A stretch of 25,007 bases of DNA from the IMG/VR virus record IMGVR_UViG_3300043772_002495, positions 1-25,007 of that record; one strand, given 5' to 3'. Shown in pieces: positions 1 to 7,164 of this stretch. This DNA is from a virus. Position numbers and translations under genes: made by a program. The number at the start of each line of letters is the position of its first letter. The stretch's first letter is position 1. The notes below the pieces were generated by a model that saw only the letters and a list, made by a program, of their open reading frames with translations, had not been told where the DNA came from and ran no database searches.

Positions 1-310
1 CTCCACTGTGAGGACAGATACGAACCGCGGCGACGCAGGTAACAATGTTATCCCCGGCTCCACTGTGAGGACAGATACGAACCGCGGCGACGCAGGTAAC
101 AATGTTATCCCCGGCTCCACTGTGAGGACAGATACGAACCGCGGCGACGCAGGTAACAATGTTATCCCCGGCTCCACTGTGAGGACAGATACGAACCGCG
201 GCGACGCAGGTAACAATGTTATCCCCGGCTCCACTGTGAGGACAGATACGAACCGCGGCGACGCAGGTAACAATGTTATCCCCGGCTCCACTGTGAGGGC
301 GGATACGAAC
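1..310 (+). repeat. 57-bp perfect tandem repeats inside the structural gene
   Basis: Five identical 57-bp units lie at 8-64, 65-121, 122-178, 179-235 and 236-292. A partial unit occupies 1-7 and a diverged one starts at 293. Each unit encodes 19 residues beginning VRTDTNRGD and ending VIPGST, so copy number can change without breaking the frame. There are no spacers. The array runs off the left edge, so total copy number is unknown. Confidence 0.97.
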
Positions 311-2119
311 CCTTCCCGCAGAATAGCCACTCCTTTGAATAACTTAAATCCGGGATCTACGGTCAGAGGCGAAACAACCCGTACCAGAATTAACCCGGAT
401 CCTATCACTAATTCAATAACCTTAACAGACATTCTCAATCCGACTGGGCAAACGGTAAGAGCCAGCACCGATGAAAAGACTAGGTTGTTTTTCCCAAATT
501 CAGAATGGCTGAATTCCTACCTCGAACAGTTAAAAGTTGAACCGGAAGGTCCGACCACGAAGCAGAAGATACTTTCTGGCCTGAAGACCATTGTCGGCCT
601 GAGTCCCTTGCTCGGCCTGATCCCCGCCGGCGATGGTGGTGGGGGCACTCTGGATCCCGGCCCCGGTCTTACCCGGGGAGGAACCGGTGGCATAGGTCGG
701 ATTCGGAATCCTGCAACCTTTGATCCGTTCACCTATGGTCAGCGCGAAGGCGAGTTTGATTTCTTCCGTAACGCGCCCGCTACGACTGGCACCGTGACCG
801 GCATTGGCGGGACGGGAACAACCGGCACCACAACGACGGGAACAACCGGCACTACAACGACTGGCAGGACGACGGCTGGTACACCGGGCCCCGCCGCGAC
901 CGCCGCTGAAGTTCAAGCCGCCTATCCCGGTTACACCAACATTCGTCAGTCCGCCGATGGCCGGTGGTTTGGCGAGCCCATTCCCGGCTACACTGCAAGC
1001 GGGACGCCGGCGACTGGCCTGCGCGTGACTGCGGGTGGCACATTTGATCCGACGGTTGCAGACTACGGGCTTTTCAACCCGGGCTTTGAGAGCATCGAGC
1101 GGGGCGCAGATGGGCGGTATTCCGGGGCGAGAACAGTTGACGTTGTTGGGACGCCCGGCATGACGCTGGCACAGGTTCAGGCGCAATATGGCGCGACCCA
1201 TCGCAACATCACACGGGACGCTTCTGGCCAGTTTTTTGGCACACGCGATGTGCCGATGCGATCCGAAACGGCTCCGACGACGCTTGAGCAAGTTCGCGCT
1301 TTGAATCTAGGATACGATGATTACGAACTGGATAACGGAAACTTCTCGGGCATTCGCAGAGTAACGACGAATACGCCGCGTCCAGCCACACTGGAGGACG
1401 CTCAGGCGCAGTTTGGCCAGACGTATAGCAACATCACCCAAAACCCTCAGGGCCAGTTCGTTGGCGCGCGCACCGTGCAGACATCTGCTGCACCGACGCT
1501 TGAGCAAATTCGGAACCTTGGATTGGGCTACGATGATTACGAACAGGACGGTACGGATTACTACGGCATTCGTACCGGGCCTAACACCGTAGTACCGGGC
1601 ACTCGACTGACGTTCGATCAGGTCCGCGCGGCGAATCCGGGTTTCGATGATTACGGCACAAACGAAGCAGGAGATGTTTTCGGCGTTCGCATTGTTAATG
1701 ACGGCCCCGCGATGGCCGAAGGTGGTGAAGTCGACGACGATATGGTAAGGCACCTTATCGAGTATCGTAAGGGTGGCGGCCACATGGGTCCGGGGCAGGT
1801 CAAGGGCATCGGCAGTGGTCAGGAGGACAAGATCCCGGCTTGGCTCTCGGACGGCGAGTATGTCTGGAGCGCGCAGGATGTCTCCGATCTTGGCGATGGT
1901 TCGAACGCTGAAGGCGTCCGCCGCCTTGACCGGATGCGGAAGATGGTGCGTCAGCAGGCGGGACGTAAAGACGTGAAAAAGATTGCGAAGCCTCAGCGTG
2001 GAATTGAAGATATGCTGAAGATGGTGCGTAAGGGTGCAGGACGCAAGGACGTGAAAAAGATTGCGAAGCCGCAGCGTGGAATTAAGAATATGCTGAAGGC
2101 TGTCGGAGGTGCAGTGTAA
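2..2119 (+). CDS. Repeat-rich phage virion structural protein, 5' end outside window
   Basis: The frame is open to the left edge, so the true start lies upstream; the GTG at 8 is part of a repeat unit and is not a credible start. About 705 residues are visible. From the N-terminus: five identical 19-residue repeats, degenerate copies ending in PGSTVR or similar, a Gly/Thr-rich linker (GTTGTTTTG, about residues 265-290), then seven degenerate ~38-residue repeats (about 298-563). Near the C-terminus is a segment with IPAWLSDGEYV and LGDGSNAEGVRRLD (about 607-643), which I recall from structural proteins of environmental podophages, followed by a duplicated 26-residue basic helix. The short motif AEGGEV precedes this region. 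It is first in a rightward virion gene run and its TAA overlaps the next ATG by one base. A virion role is inferred from context and the DGEYV segment; the exact role (fibre, spike or internal protein) cannot be told. Confidence 0.7.
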   Translation, partial: STVRTDTNRGDAGNNVIPGSTVRTDTNRGDAGNNVIPGSTVRTDTNRGDAGNNVIPGSTVRTDTNRGDAGNNVIPGSTVRTDTNRGDAGNNVIPGSTVRADTNPSRRIATPLNNLNPGSTVRGETTRTRINPDPITNSITLTDILNPTGQTVRASTDEKTRLFFPNSEWLNSYLEQLKVEPEGPTTKQKILSGLKTIVGLSPLLGLIPAGDGGGGTLDPGPGLTRGGTGGIGRIRNPATFDPFTYGQREGEFDFFRNAPATTGTVTGIGGTGTTGTTTTGTTGTTTTGRTTAGTPGPAATAAEVQAAYPGYTNIRQSADGRWFGEPIPGYTASGTPATGLRVTAGGTFDPTVADYGLFNPGFESIERGADGRYSGARTVDVVGTPGMTLAQVQAQYGATHRNITRDASGQFFGTRDVPMRSETAPTTLEQVRALNLGYDDYELDNGNFSGIRRVTTNTPRPATLEDAQAQFGQTYSNITQNPQGQFVGARTVQTSAAPTLEQIRNLGLGYDDYEQDGTDYYGIRTGPNTVVPGTRLTFDQVRAANPGFDDYGTNEAGDVFGVRIVNDGPAMAEGGEVDDDMVRHLIEYRKGGGHMGPGQVKGIGSGQEDKIPAWLSDGEYVWSAQDVSDLGDGSNAEGVRRLDRMRKMVRQQAGRKDVKKIAKPQRGIEDMLKMVRKGAGRKDVKKIAKPQRGIKNMLKAVGGAV
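898..1695 (+). repeat. Seven degenerate ~38-residue protein repeats
   Basis: Units begin near 898, 1040, 1160, 1277, 1385, 1493 and 1607. The loose consensus is T-L/F-x-Q/D-V-R/Q, then G-Y/F-x-D/N, then D/N-x-x-G-x-F/Y-x-G-x-R-x-V. Two sub-types partly alternate: one with LGYDDYE and one with Y/H-x-NIT. The DNA has diverged but the protein pattern is kept, which suggests an old repeated domain in a beaded virion protein rather than recent slippage. Confidence 0.8.
1934..2089 (+). repeat. 78-bp tandem duplication encoding a basic tail
   Basis: Two 78-bp units (1934-2011 and 2012-2089) encode near-identical 26-residue segments sharing AGRKDVKKIAKPQRGI. A third start (MLKAVGG) opens at 2090 before the gene ends. 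The units differ at several bases and a few residues, so this duplication is older than the 57-bp array. The segment is Lys/Arg-rich and may contact DNA or another virion part; that is inference. Confidence 0.9.
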
Positions 2120-3090
2120 TGGCTACGCAGACTACCCAGACTCAGACTATCTTGCCGCAGTGGTATACTGATTACGCCACGAACCTTCTGACCAAGGCGG
2201 AAGCCGCCACTTCGCAGCCGTATCAGCGGTATGACGTCGCCCGCATCGCGCCGTTCCAGCAGGAGCAGCAGCAGGCGTTTGACCTGTATAAGCAGGGCAT
2301 GGGCTCGTACCAGCCCTACCTGAGTTCGGCCACGCAGGCACTGGGTCGCGGCACGGGATCGTTTACGGATACTGGCGTCGCTGAGCGTTACATGAACCCG
2401 TACATCCAGAACGTCATCTCTGGGATTGGGTCGACGGCGGCGCGCAATCTGTCTGAGAATATCCTGCCGCAGCTTAATCGCACCTTTATTGGCGGCGGCA
2501 CGTTTGGCGGATCGCGCAGTGCGGAGTTCACGCGCCGTGCGGTTCGCGACACGCAGTCGGCGGCGTTGAGCAAGCAGATGGAAGCGATGGCCGACGCCTA
2601 TAAGTCGGGCGCTGATCTCTATGGCACCGAAGCCAGCCGCGCGCTCACAGGGGCGCAGCAGTATTCACAGTTGGGCGACACGGCTCAGCAGCAACGCCTG
2701 CGTGAACTGTCTGGTCTGGAGTCCATCGGTGCGAAGCGTCAGGAACTGGCGCAGACGTCGGCCAATCTGGCGTATGAAGACTTCCAGCGTCAGCGTGACT
2801 ATCCGCTCACGCAGGTGCAGCAGTTGGCTGGCATTGGCGGCACGCCTTCCGCTCAGGGATCGGGTACGTCGATCCGCAATGAGCCGGGCACGTCTGGCTT
2901 GGGCAACGCTCTTGGCTTGGCTGCGACGATTGCCGGCGGGTTGGGTGCTACCGGCGCGTTTGGTAAAACGGGCTGGCTGACGGGCCTGTTCAAGAAAGAG
3001 GGCGGCGCGATTGAGAGCCCCGTCAAGGATGGGAAGCGTAACCTGAAGAGCCCGATGCACGGGCTCGGCTGGCTGAAGGATGTGCGCTGA
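2119..3090 (+). CDS. Phage virion-associated protein, possible DNA-ejection protein
   Basis: This 323-residue protein starts at an ATG overlapping the previous stop (TAATG), with GGAGGT eight bases upstream. The N-terminal half is Gln-rich and helical (QQEQQQAFDLYKQG), followed by GGGTFGGSRSAEF and long charged helices. Near residues 260-283 is a hydrophobic Gly/Ala stretch, then a basic C-terminus with the short motif KEGGAI. The pattern 'RYDVARIAPFQQEQ' is one I associate with virion proteins of environmental podophages. No signal peptide is seen. Its place between the repeat protein and larger internal-type proteins suggests it is packaged in the head or neck and leaves with the DNA. Family membership is from memory and role from context; it could also be a head-tail or tail-needle component. 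Confidence 0.6.
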   Translation: MATQTTQTQTILPQWYTDYATNLLTKAEAATSQPYQRYDVARIAPFQQEQQQAFDLYKQGMGSYQPYLSSATQALGRGTGSFTDTGVAERYMNPYIQNVISGIGSTAARNLSENILPQLNRTFIGGGTFGGSRSAEFTRRAVRDTQSAALSKQMEAMADAYKSGADLYGTEASRALTGAQQYSQLGDTAQQQRLRELSGLESIGAKRQELAQTSANLAYEDFQRQRDYPLTQVQQLAGIGGTPSAQGSGTSIRNEPGTSGLGNALGLAATIAGGLGATGAFGKTGWLTGLFKKEGGAIESPVKDGKRNLKSPMHGLGWLKDVR

Positions 3091-4403
3091 TGGCTGCGAT
3101 GGATATGAGACGGGCTCGCGCTATCGCGGAGCAGATGATTAGGTCCGGACAGAATAAAGGTAAGAGCCTAGAGGATCTAGTCCGTCAGATGGTGGGAAGT
3201 CAGGAAGGCGCAGGCGCGCCCGGTACGGCGATTGGCGCCGCGTTGGCGCCCGTCACCTTGACGCCTGCTGCGACCGCGCAGCCGGGTGTGCCGTTTGTCG
3301 CTCCGAAGTCGACGGCGCAGATGTTGCCCCAGCCGCAGGAGCAGGAACTGCCGGTGGCTCCGCAGCGTGCGTCGAAATATGCCCCGATGCTAGCAGGCTT
3401 GCAGCAACAGATCGCGGCAACGGAAGCCAAGATAGCCGACGCTGCTAAAAATAAGAAGCCAATTTCTCCTGTTGATAAGGCGACTTTGGCTGGCCTGCTT
3501 CAGGCTGCCAATCAAGTTTCCGAGATGAAGGCGGCTGATGAGAGCGCCTCGATCCCGCAGGAACTGCAGGAAACCTTTGCGAACCGTGAAGCCCGTATCG
3601 CGCGTCGCGAAGAGTTGCTGGCCGAAGACAAGGCTCGTTCCCCGTTCGCGGCTCTGCTGGCTGCTGGTGCGGCGGGGACGCAAGGTCGTCGCGGTGAGAC
3701 GGATGTTGAAGCTATAACACGCATCCTGCAGGCTGGCTTCGGCAGTTACGGGGATGCCCGTCGTGAAAACCTCGAAGGCATTGAGAAACTGGGTGAGGCG
3801 CGTGACGAGGCCCGGTTGAAACAGTTTGAGTTGGGCGAGAAGGTTCGTGCCGATGCCGTTGATTTGATCAAATCGCGGAACACCATCCAGAAAGATGCTC
3901 TGTCTCTTGCCGATGCAATACGGCAAGGGGCCGTGGCTGAGGAGCTTGTTGATCCCACGATCCAAAGCGGTAAGGCGGCAGCTAGCAAGGCTACGACTCA
4001 GGCAAAATTTGAACCGCAGTTGATCATGTCGCAAATTCAAGATAATTTGGCTTCGGTTGCTTTTAAGCTCGGCCAAGGTCGTCAAACCAGCAGCGGTGGT
4101 GGGACTGGCGTAAAGGGGCTCAGCACTCTGCTGACATCGCTTGACCGTGATGCCAAAAATCTTCAAGATCTTCAGAATGATCCGCTTACTTCCTCTGCGG
4201 ACAAGCAGCAGGCTAAGCAGCAGCTTGCTGAGGTAAATGCGAATCGCAATCGCATTCGATCAATGATCGCAGGCGGTGAATTTGGCGGTGGTGATGGCGG
4301 CGGCGGTGGTGCGCCTCCCGTTCCCGGCGCCACCCGCGCTCTAGATGGAAACTATTACGTGAAAGATCCAAAAAGACCGGGTAAATATCTGCTGGTCTCG
4401 TGA
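3090..4403 (+). CDS. Phage internal virion protein-like, helical coiled-coil protein
   Basis: The protein has 437 residues; its ATG overlaps the previous stop (TGATG) and AAGGA lies nine bases upstream. It opens with a basic helix (DMRRARAIAEQMIRSG), has a Pro/Ala/Gln-rich stretch (about 50-95), then long helical, charged segments (about 105-390) likely to form coiled coils, a Gly-rich linker (GGGDGGGGG) and a short C-terminal segment ending in KRPGKYLLVS. No enzymatic motif is visible. Length and composition resemble the middle internal virion protein of short-tailed phages, but I do not recognise a named family. It is followed 13 bases later by the next virion gene with its own AGAGGG ribosome binding site. 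Confidence 0.55.
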   Translation: MAAMDMRRARAIAEQMIRSGQNKGKSLEDLVRQMVGSQEGAGAPGTAIGAALAPVTLTPAATAQPGVPFVAPKSTAQMLPQPQEQELPVAPQRASKYAPMLAGLQQQIAATEAKIADAAKNKKPISPVDKATLAGLLQAANQVSEMKAADESASIPQELQETFANREARIARREELLAEDKARSPFAALLAAGAAGTQGRRGETDVEAITRILQAGFGSYGDARRENLEGIEKLGEARDEARLKQFELGEKVRADAVDLIKSRNTIQKDALSLADAIRQGAVAEELVDPTIQSGKAAASKATTQAKFEPQLIMSQIQDNLASVAFKLGQGRQTSSGGGTGVKGLSTLLTSLDRDAKNLQDLQNDPLTSSADKQQAKQQLAEVNANRNRIRSMIAGGEFGGGDGGGGGAPPVPGATRALDGNYYVKDPKRPGKYLLVS

Positions 4404-4416
4404 TAGAGGGTAAAAC

Positions 4417-7164
4417 ATGGCCCGTTACAAGCCGGTCGACTACGATCCGTTCGCGCCAGCTTCAAGCGGAGTCTCACTGAAGCCGGTCGATTACGATCCG
4501 TTTGCGCCACCGAAGAAAAAGAAGGAAGAGGGTGAAACCTCCTTCATTCGCGATGTGGGCGGCGCCGCTATTAGTGGCGTCGGTAGCCAAGTCATTGGTC
4601 TTCCGGGCGTCCTTTATGGTCTCGTTACCGGAGATATGGACAACATCTCCACGCGCGCTGGCAAAGCCGTTGAGAAGTTCGGCGAGGAGCTCCAGACGGA
4701 GGCTTTCCGTGAACGCCAGCGCCAGCAGACAGAGCGCGTGGAAAAGGCCGGGAAGGAAGGCTTCCTCTCCGGTTTTGGGCAGCAGGCCAAAGAACTACTG
4801 ACCGATCCTCTGTCGCTGGCTGCTGGCGTTGCTCAGACACTCCCTGCGTTAGTTGGTACAGGCGGCGCCGGTCTCGCGGGACGTGCTGCTGCCACTGCTC
4901 TGGCTAGAAACCAGATAGCGAGGGAAGCGACTGTCGAAGCGGCGAAACAGGCTGCAAGGCGCGCGGCCAATCGCGGCGCTGTTGTTGGCACTTCAGCTGG
5001 TGGTAGCGCGCTCGTTGCCGGCGATGCTGCGCAGTCAACGTATGAGCGTGTGAAGCAAATGCCGGCAGAAGTTGTCGAGCGTTCGGAAGTGTATCAGGCT
5101 GCCCTTGCGGAAGGTTTGACGCCTGAAGAAGCTCGTGAATCTGCCGCTGTTTCTGCCGCCCGCCGCGCTGCTGCCATCGCCGCCCCCATCGCGGCGGTTA
5201 CTGGACCACTTGGCCTTGAAGCATCGCTTCTCACTGGCGGCTTGCGTCGGGGTGTCATCCGTGGCGGCGCTGAGGGTCTTGCCCGAGAAGGTGGCCAAGA
5301 ACTTATTGAGGAAACCGGGCAGGGTCTTGCTGAAAATATTGGGGCGCAGGCCATTGATCCGAATGTCGCGCTGACGGAAGGGCTCGGTGCCCGTGGGGCG
5401 GCTGGCTTGATTCTTGGTGGGACGATGGGTGGCGTTGGCGGCGCTATAAGCGGGCTGCGGGGGCCTGAGGAAGAAGGCGCTCCCCCGCCCCCGCCACCGC
5501 CGCCCCCGCCTCCGCCTGCTAGTGAGGCAGCTGCACAGCCTCCGCCGCCTCCGCCGCCGCCGCCTGCTAACATGGGTGCGCTCTCGCAGGCGCTGGGCCC
5601 GGTTGGTGGGAAGATCACACTGCAGGAGCCCGGTGGTCCGCAGGAATACACGTATCAGGGCTTGGACGAGGACGGCAGCGTCCTATTGGTAGATCCCAAT
5701 GGCAATGTGTTTGCGGAAGATCCGGATCAGATCTCTGCGGCGATGAAGGCTGGCGTCGTTGAACCCAAGGACGGGCTTGGCGCTGTGGCGTTTGGCGCCG
5801 AGGATATTACGGAGGGGCTGCCGGCGGTTGAGGCCGAACCTGTTCTTACGCCCGTGACTGCTGCGGCGCCTGCCACTGCGCCCGCTACCACTGCGCCTGC
5901 AGTTGAATCGATTGCCGCGTTGGAGCAGATGCCGATTGACGAAGACGTTGGCCCTTACCTCCAAGAGTATTCGAAGTTCCGAACGGCTAAGCAGATTCTT
6001 GAAATCGAAGACAATGCCCGGGTTATCGCTGCTCAACGCGGCGCATCGAGCGTGTCAAGGAAGGACATATTTGAAGCGGGTATGGCGTTTGACGATGCGC
6101 TTTTCAAAGAGCCGTCCCCCGCTCCTGCGCGTGCGCGTGTGCCTGCGCCTGCTGCTGCACCGGCACCCGCTCCTGCGGCGGCTGTCGAGACCGCCCCGAC
6201 GCCCGCTGCGGCGCCTGCCGTTGCTGAGCCTGTGACCGAGCAAACGCTTCGGGATGCAGGGTTTACCAGTGGCGAGATTGCATCTTGGAGATCCGGGCAA
6301 GGATCCAAGGACTATGCAGAAAAAGCCGGTCGAGGCTTCATCTATCATAGAGGGGACTTTACCCCGGCCACCACGGAAAACGTGGCTGAAATCACCAGTC
6401 GCATTGAAGCGGACATTGCCAAGAATGCCGCAACCCGTGATCGTCTTATAGCGACAGACACGGGGAAGAGGACGGTTCTGGTTGGAGATGCTCGTCCGCA
6501 GCTTTTGTCAGAAAATCTCAAAGATCTTGAGACATCTGATAGCAAACTCAAGGCTCAGATTGAGGGCCTGAACCGTCAGCTTGAGCGCTCCAAAAGATAT
6601 GCCGCGCCTGCGGCTGTGACCGAAGAACAGCTTGCTCTCGAAGATGAGGAAGAGATCGACTACGACGAGCATCCACTCATGCAGGAGCATGAGGCTAAGT
6701 ACGACGAAGCCATCGAGGAGATCGGTAACGCCGAGTACATGAAGGAGTTGCGCAAGCTCGTTACCCGCTTCAAGCGGGAAGGGCTGATCGACGAAGACGA
6801 CGTTGTTGAAATCAACGAGCGCATTCTAGATGTGGAGAAGACCGAACGCCTCGAAGAGGGCATGGCCGCCCTTGAAGACGCCTTGAACAACCAGCGTGAT
6901 AACCAGCGTGACGACGTCGAGGAGCGCATCCGGGAAGAGGTGGAGAGCCGCTCGTCTCAGTCCGCCGTGGAGCCCGGGGATTTGCCCGCCACGGGAATTA
7001 CGCCCGCTATCGGAAAGTCAAAAACGCGCAATCAAATCAGCGAGATACTTAAATTCGGCAGCCCGGCTGATATGAAGGACGCTATTGCCGAGATTGAAAA
7101 GCCCGACGATAAGGTGATGAACGAACGCGCGAATCTGCAGAAACAGAACAGGGGCTGCGACTAA
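4417..7164 (+). CDS. Large phage virion protein, hydrophobic and proline-rich (possible DNA-ejection protein)
   Basis: The protein has 915 residues and AGAGGG lies six bases before the ATG. Residues 5-14 and 22-31 are two copies of KPVDYDPFAP. Several hydrophobic Gly/Ala segments follow (about 47-72, 130-155, 250-275 and 325-348) that could insert into a membrane. Next come two polyproline runs (12 and 9 prolines), an acidic region, an Ala/Pro-rich linker (about 565-605), and a charged coiled-coil C-terminal third with EDEEEIDYDEHP. The mix of membrane-active segments, extensible linkers and coiled coils fits a protein ejected with phage DNA. No lytic transglycosylase or protease motif is evident by eye. 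The stop overlaps the next start (TAATG), so it may form one functional unit with the 1011-aa protein. Function is inferred. Confidence 0.6.
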   Translation: MARYKPVDYDPFAPASSGVSLKPVDYDPFAPPKKKKEEGETSFIRDVGGAAISGVGSQVIGLPGVLYGLVTGDMDNISTRAGKAVEKFGEELQTEAFRERQRQQTERVEKAGKEGFLSGFGQQAKELLTDPLSLAAGVAQTLPALVGTGGAGLAGRAAATALARNQIAREATVEAAKQAARRAANRGAVVGTSAGGSALVAGDAAQSTYERVKQMPAEVVERSEVYQAALAEGLTPEEARESAAVSAARRAAAIAAPIAAVTGPLGLEASLLTGGLRRGVIRGGAEGLAREGGQELIEETGQGLAENIGAQAIDPNVALTEGLGARGAAGLILGGTMGGVGGAISGLRGPEEEGAPPPPPPPPPPPPASEAAAQPPPPPPPPPANMGALSQALGPVGGKITLQEPGGPQEYTYQGLDEDGSVLLVDPNGNVFAEDPDQISAAMKAGVVEPKDGLGAVAFGAEDITEGLPAVEAEPVLTPVTAAAPATAPATTAPAVESIAALEQMPIDEDVGPYLQEYSKFRTAKQILEIEDNARVIAAQRGASSVSRKDIFEAGMAFDDALFKEPSPAPARARVPAPAAAPAPAPAAAVETAPTPAAAPAVAEPVTEQTLRDAGFTSGEIASWRSGQGSKDYAEKAGRGFIYHRGDFTPATTENVAEITSRIEADIAKNAATRDRLIATDTGKRTVLVGDARPQLLSENLKDLETSDSKLKAQIEGLNRQLERSKRYAAPAAVTEEQLALEDEEEIDYDEHPLMQEHEAKYDEAIEEIGNAEYMKELRKLVTRFKREGLIDEDDVVEINERILDVEKTERLEEGMAALEDALNNQRDNQRDDVEERIREEVESRSSQSAVEPGDLPATGITPAIGKSKTRNQISEILKFGSPADMKDAIAEIEKPDDKVMNERANLQKQNRGCD
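4429..4509 (+). repeat. Duplicated N-terminal motif KPVDYDPFAP
   Basis: Two 30-bp units at 4429-4458 and 4480-4509 encode the same ten residues and differ at only two bases, both silent. They are separated by seven codons. Similar PVDxDPF motifs occur, as far as I recall, near the N-termini of other large phage virion proteins, so this may be a docking or packaging signal. That role is inference. Confidence 0.85.
5482..5565 (+). repeat. Two polyproline runs (12 and 9 residues)
   Basis: Codons at 5482-5517 encode twelve prolines and codons at 5539-5565 encode nine, separated by ASEAAAQ. Codon choice is mixed (ccc, ccg, cca, cct), so this is not simple trinucleotide slippage and is probably kept at the protein level. 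It joins the hydrophobic N-terminal third to the rest of the protein as a stiff extended linker. Confidence 0.9.

Noticed and set aside
8-8. GTG at 8 as the true start of the first gene
   Set aside because: The same GTG recurs in every repeat unit and the frame is open to the window edge, so the gene continues upstream.
1-310. Tandem repeats considered as a CRISPR array
   Set aside because: Units are directly adjacent without spacers, are multiples of three and are read through in frame as protein.
530-1291. A 253-codon leftward frame opposite the repeat-rich virion gene
   Set aside because: Composition is Arg/Cys/Ser-rich with no recognisable domain, and the + strand frame has clear protein repeats.
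3390-4166. A 258-codon leftward frame opposite the 437-aa virion gene
   Set aside because: It is antisense to a gene with coupled starts and ribosome sites, and its product shows no coherent motif.
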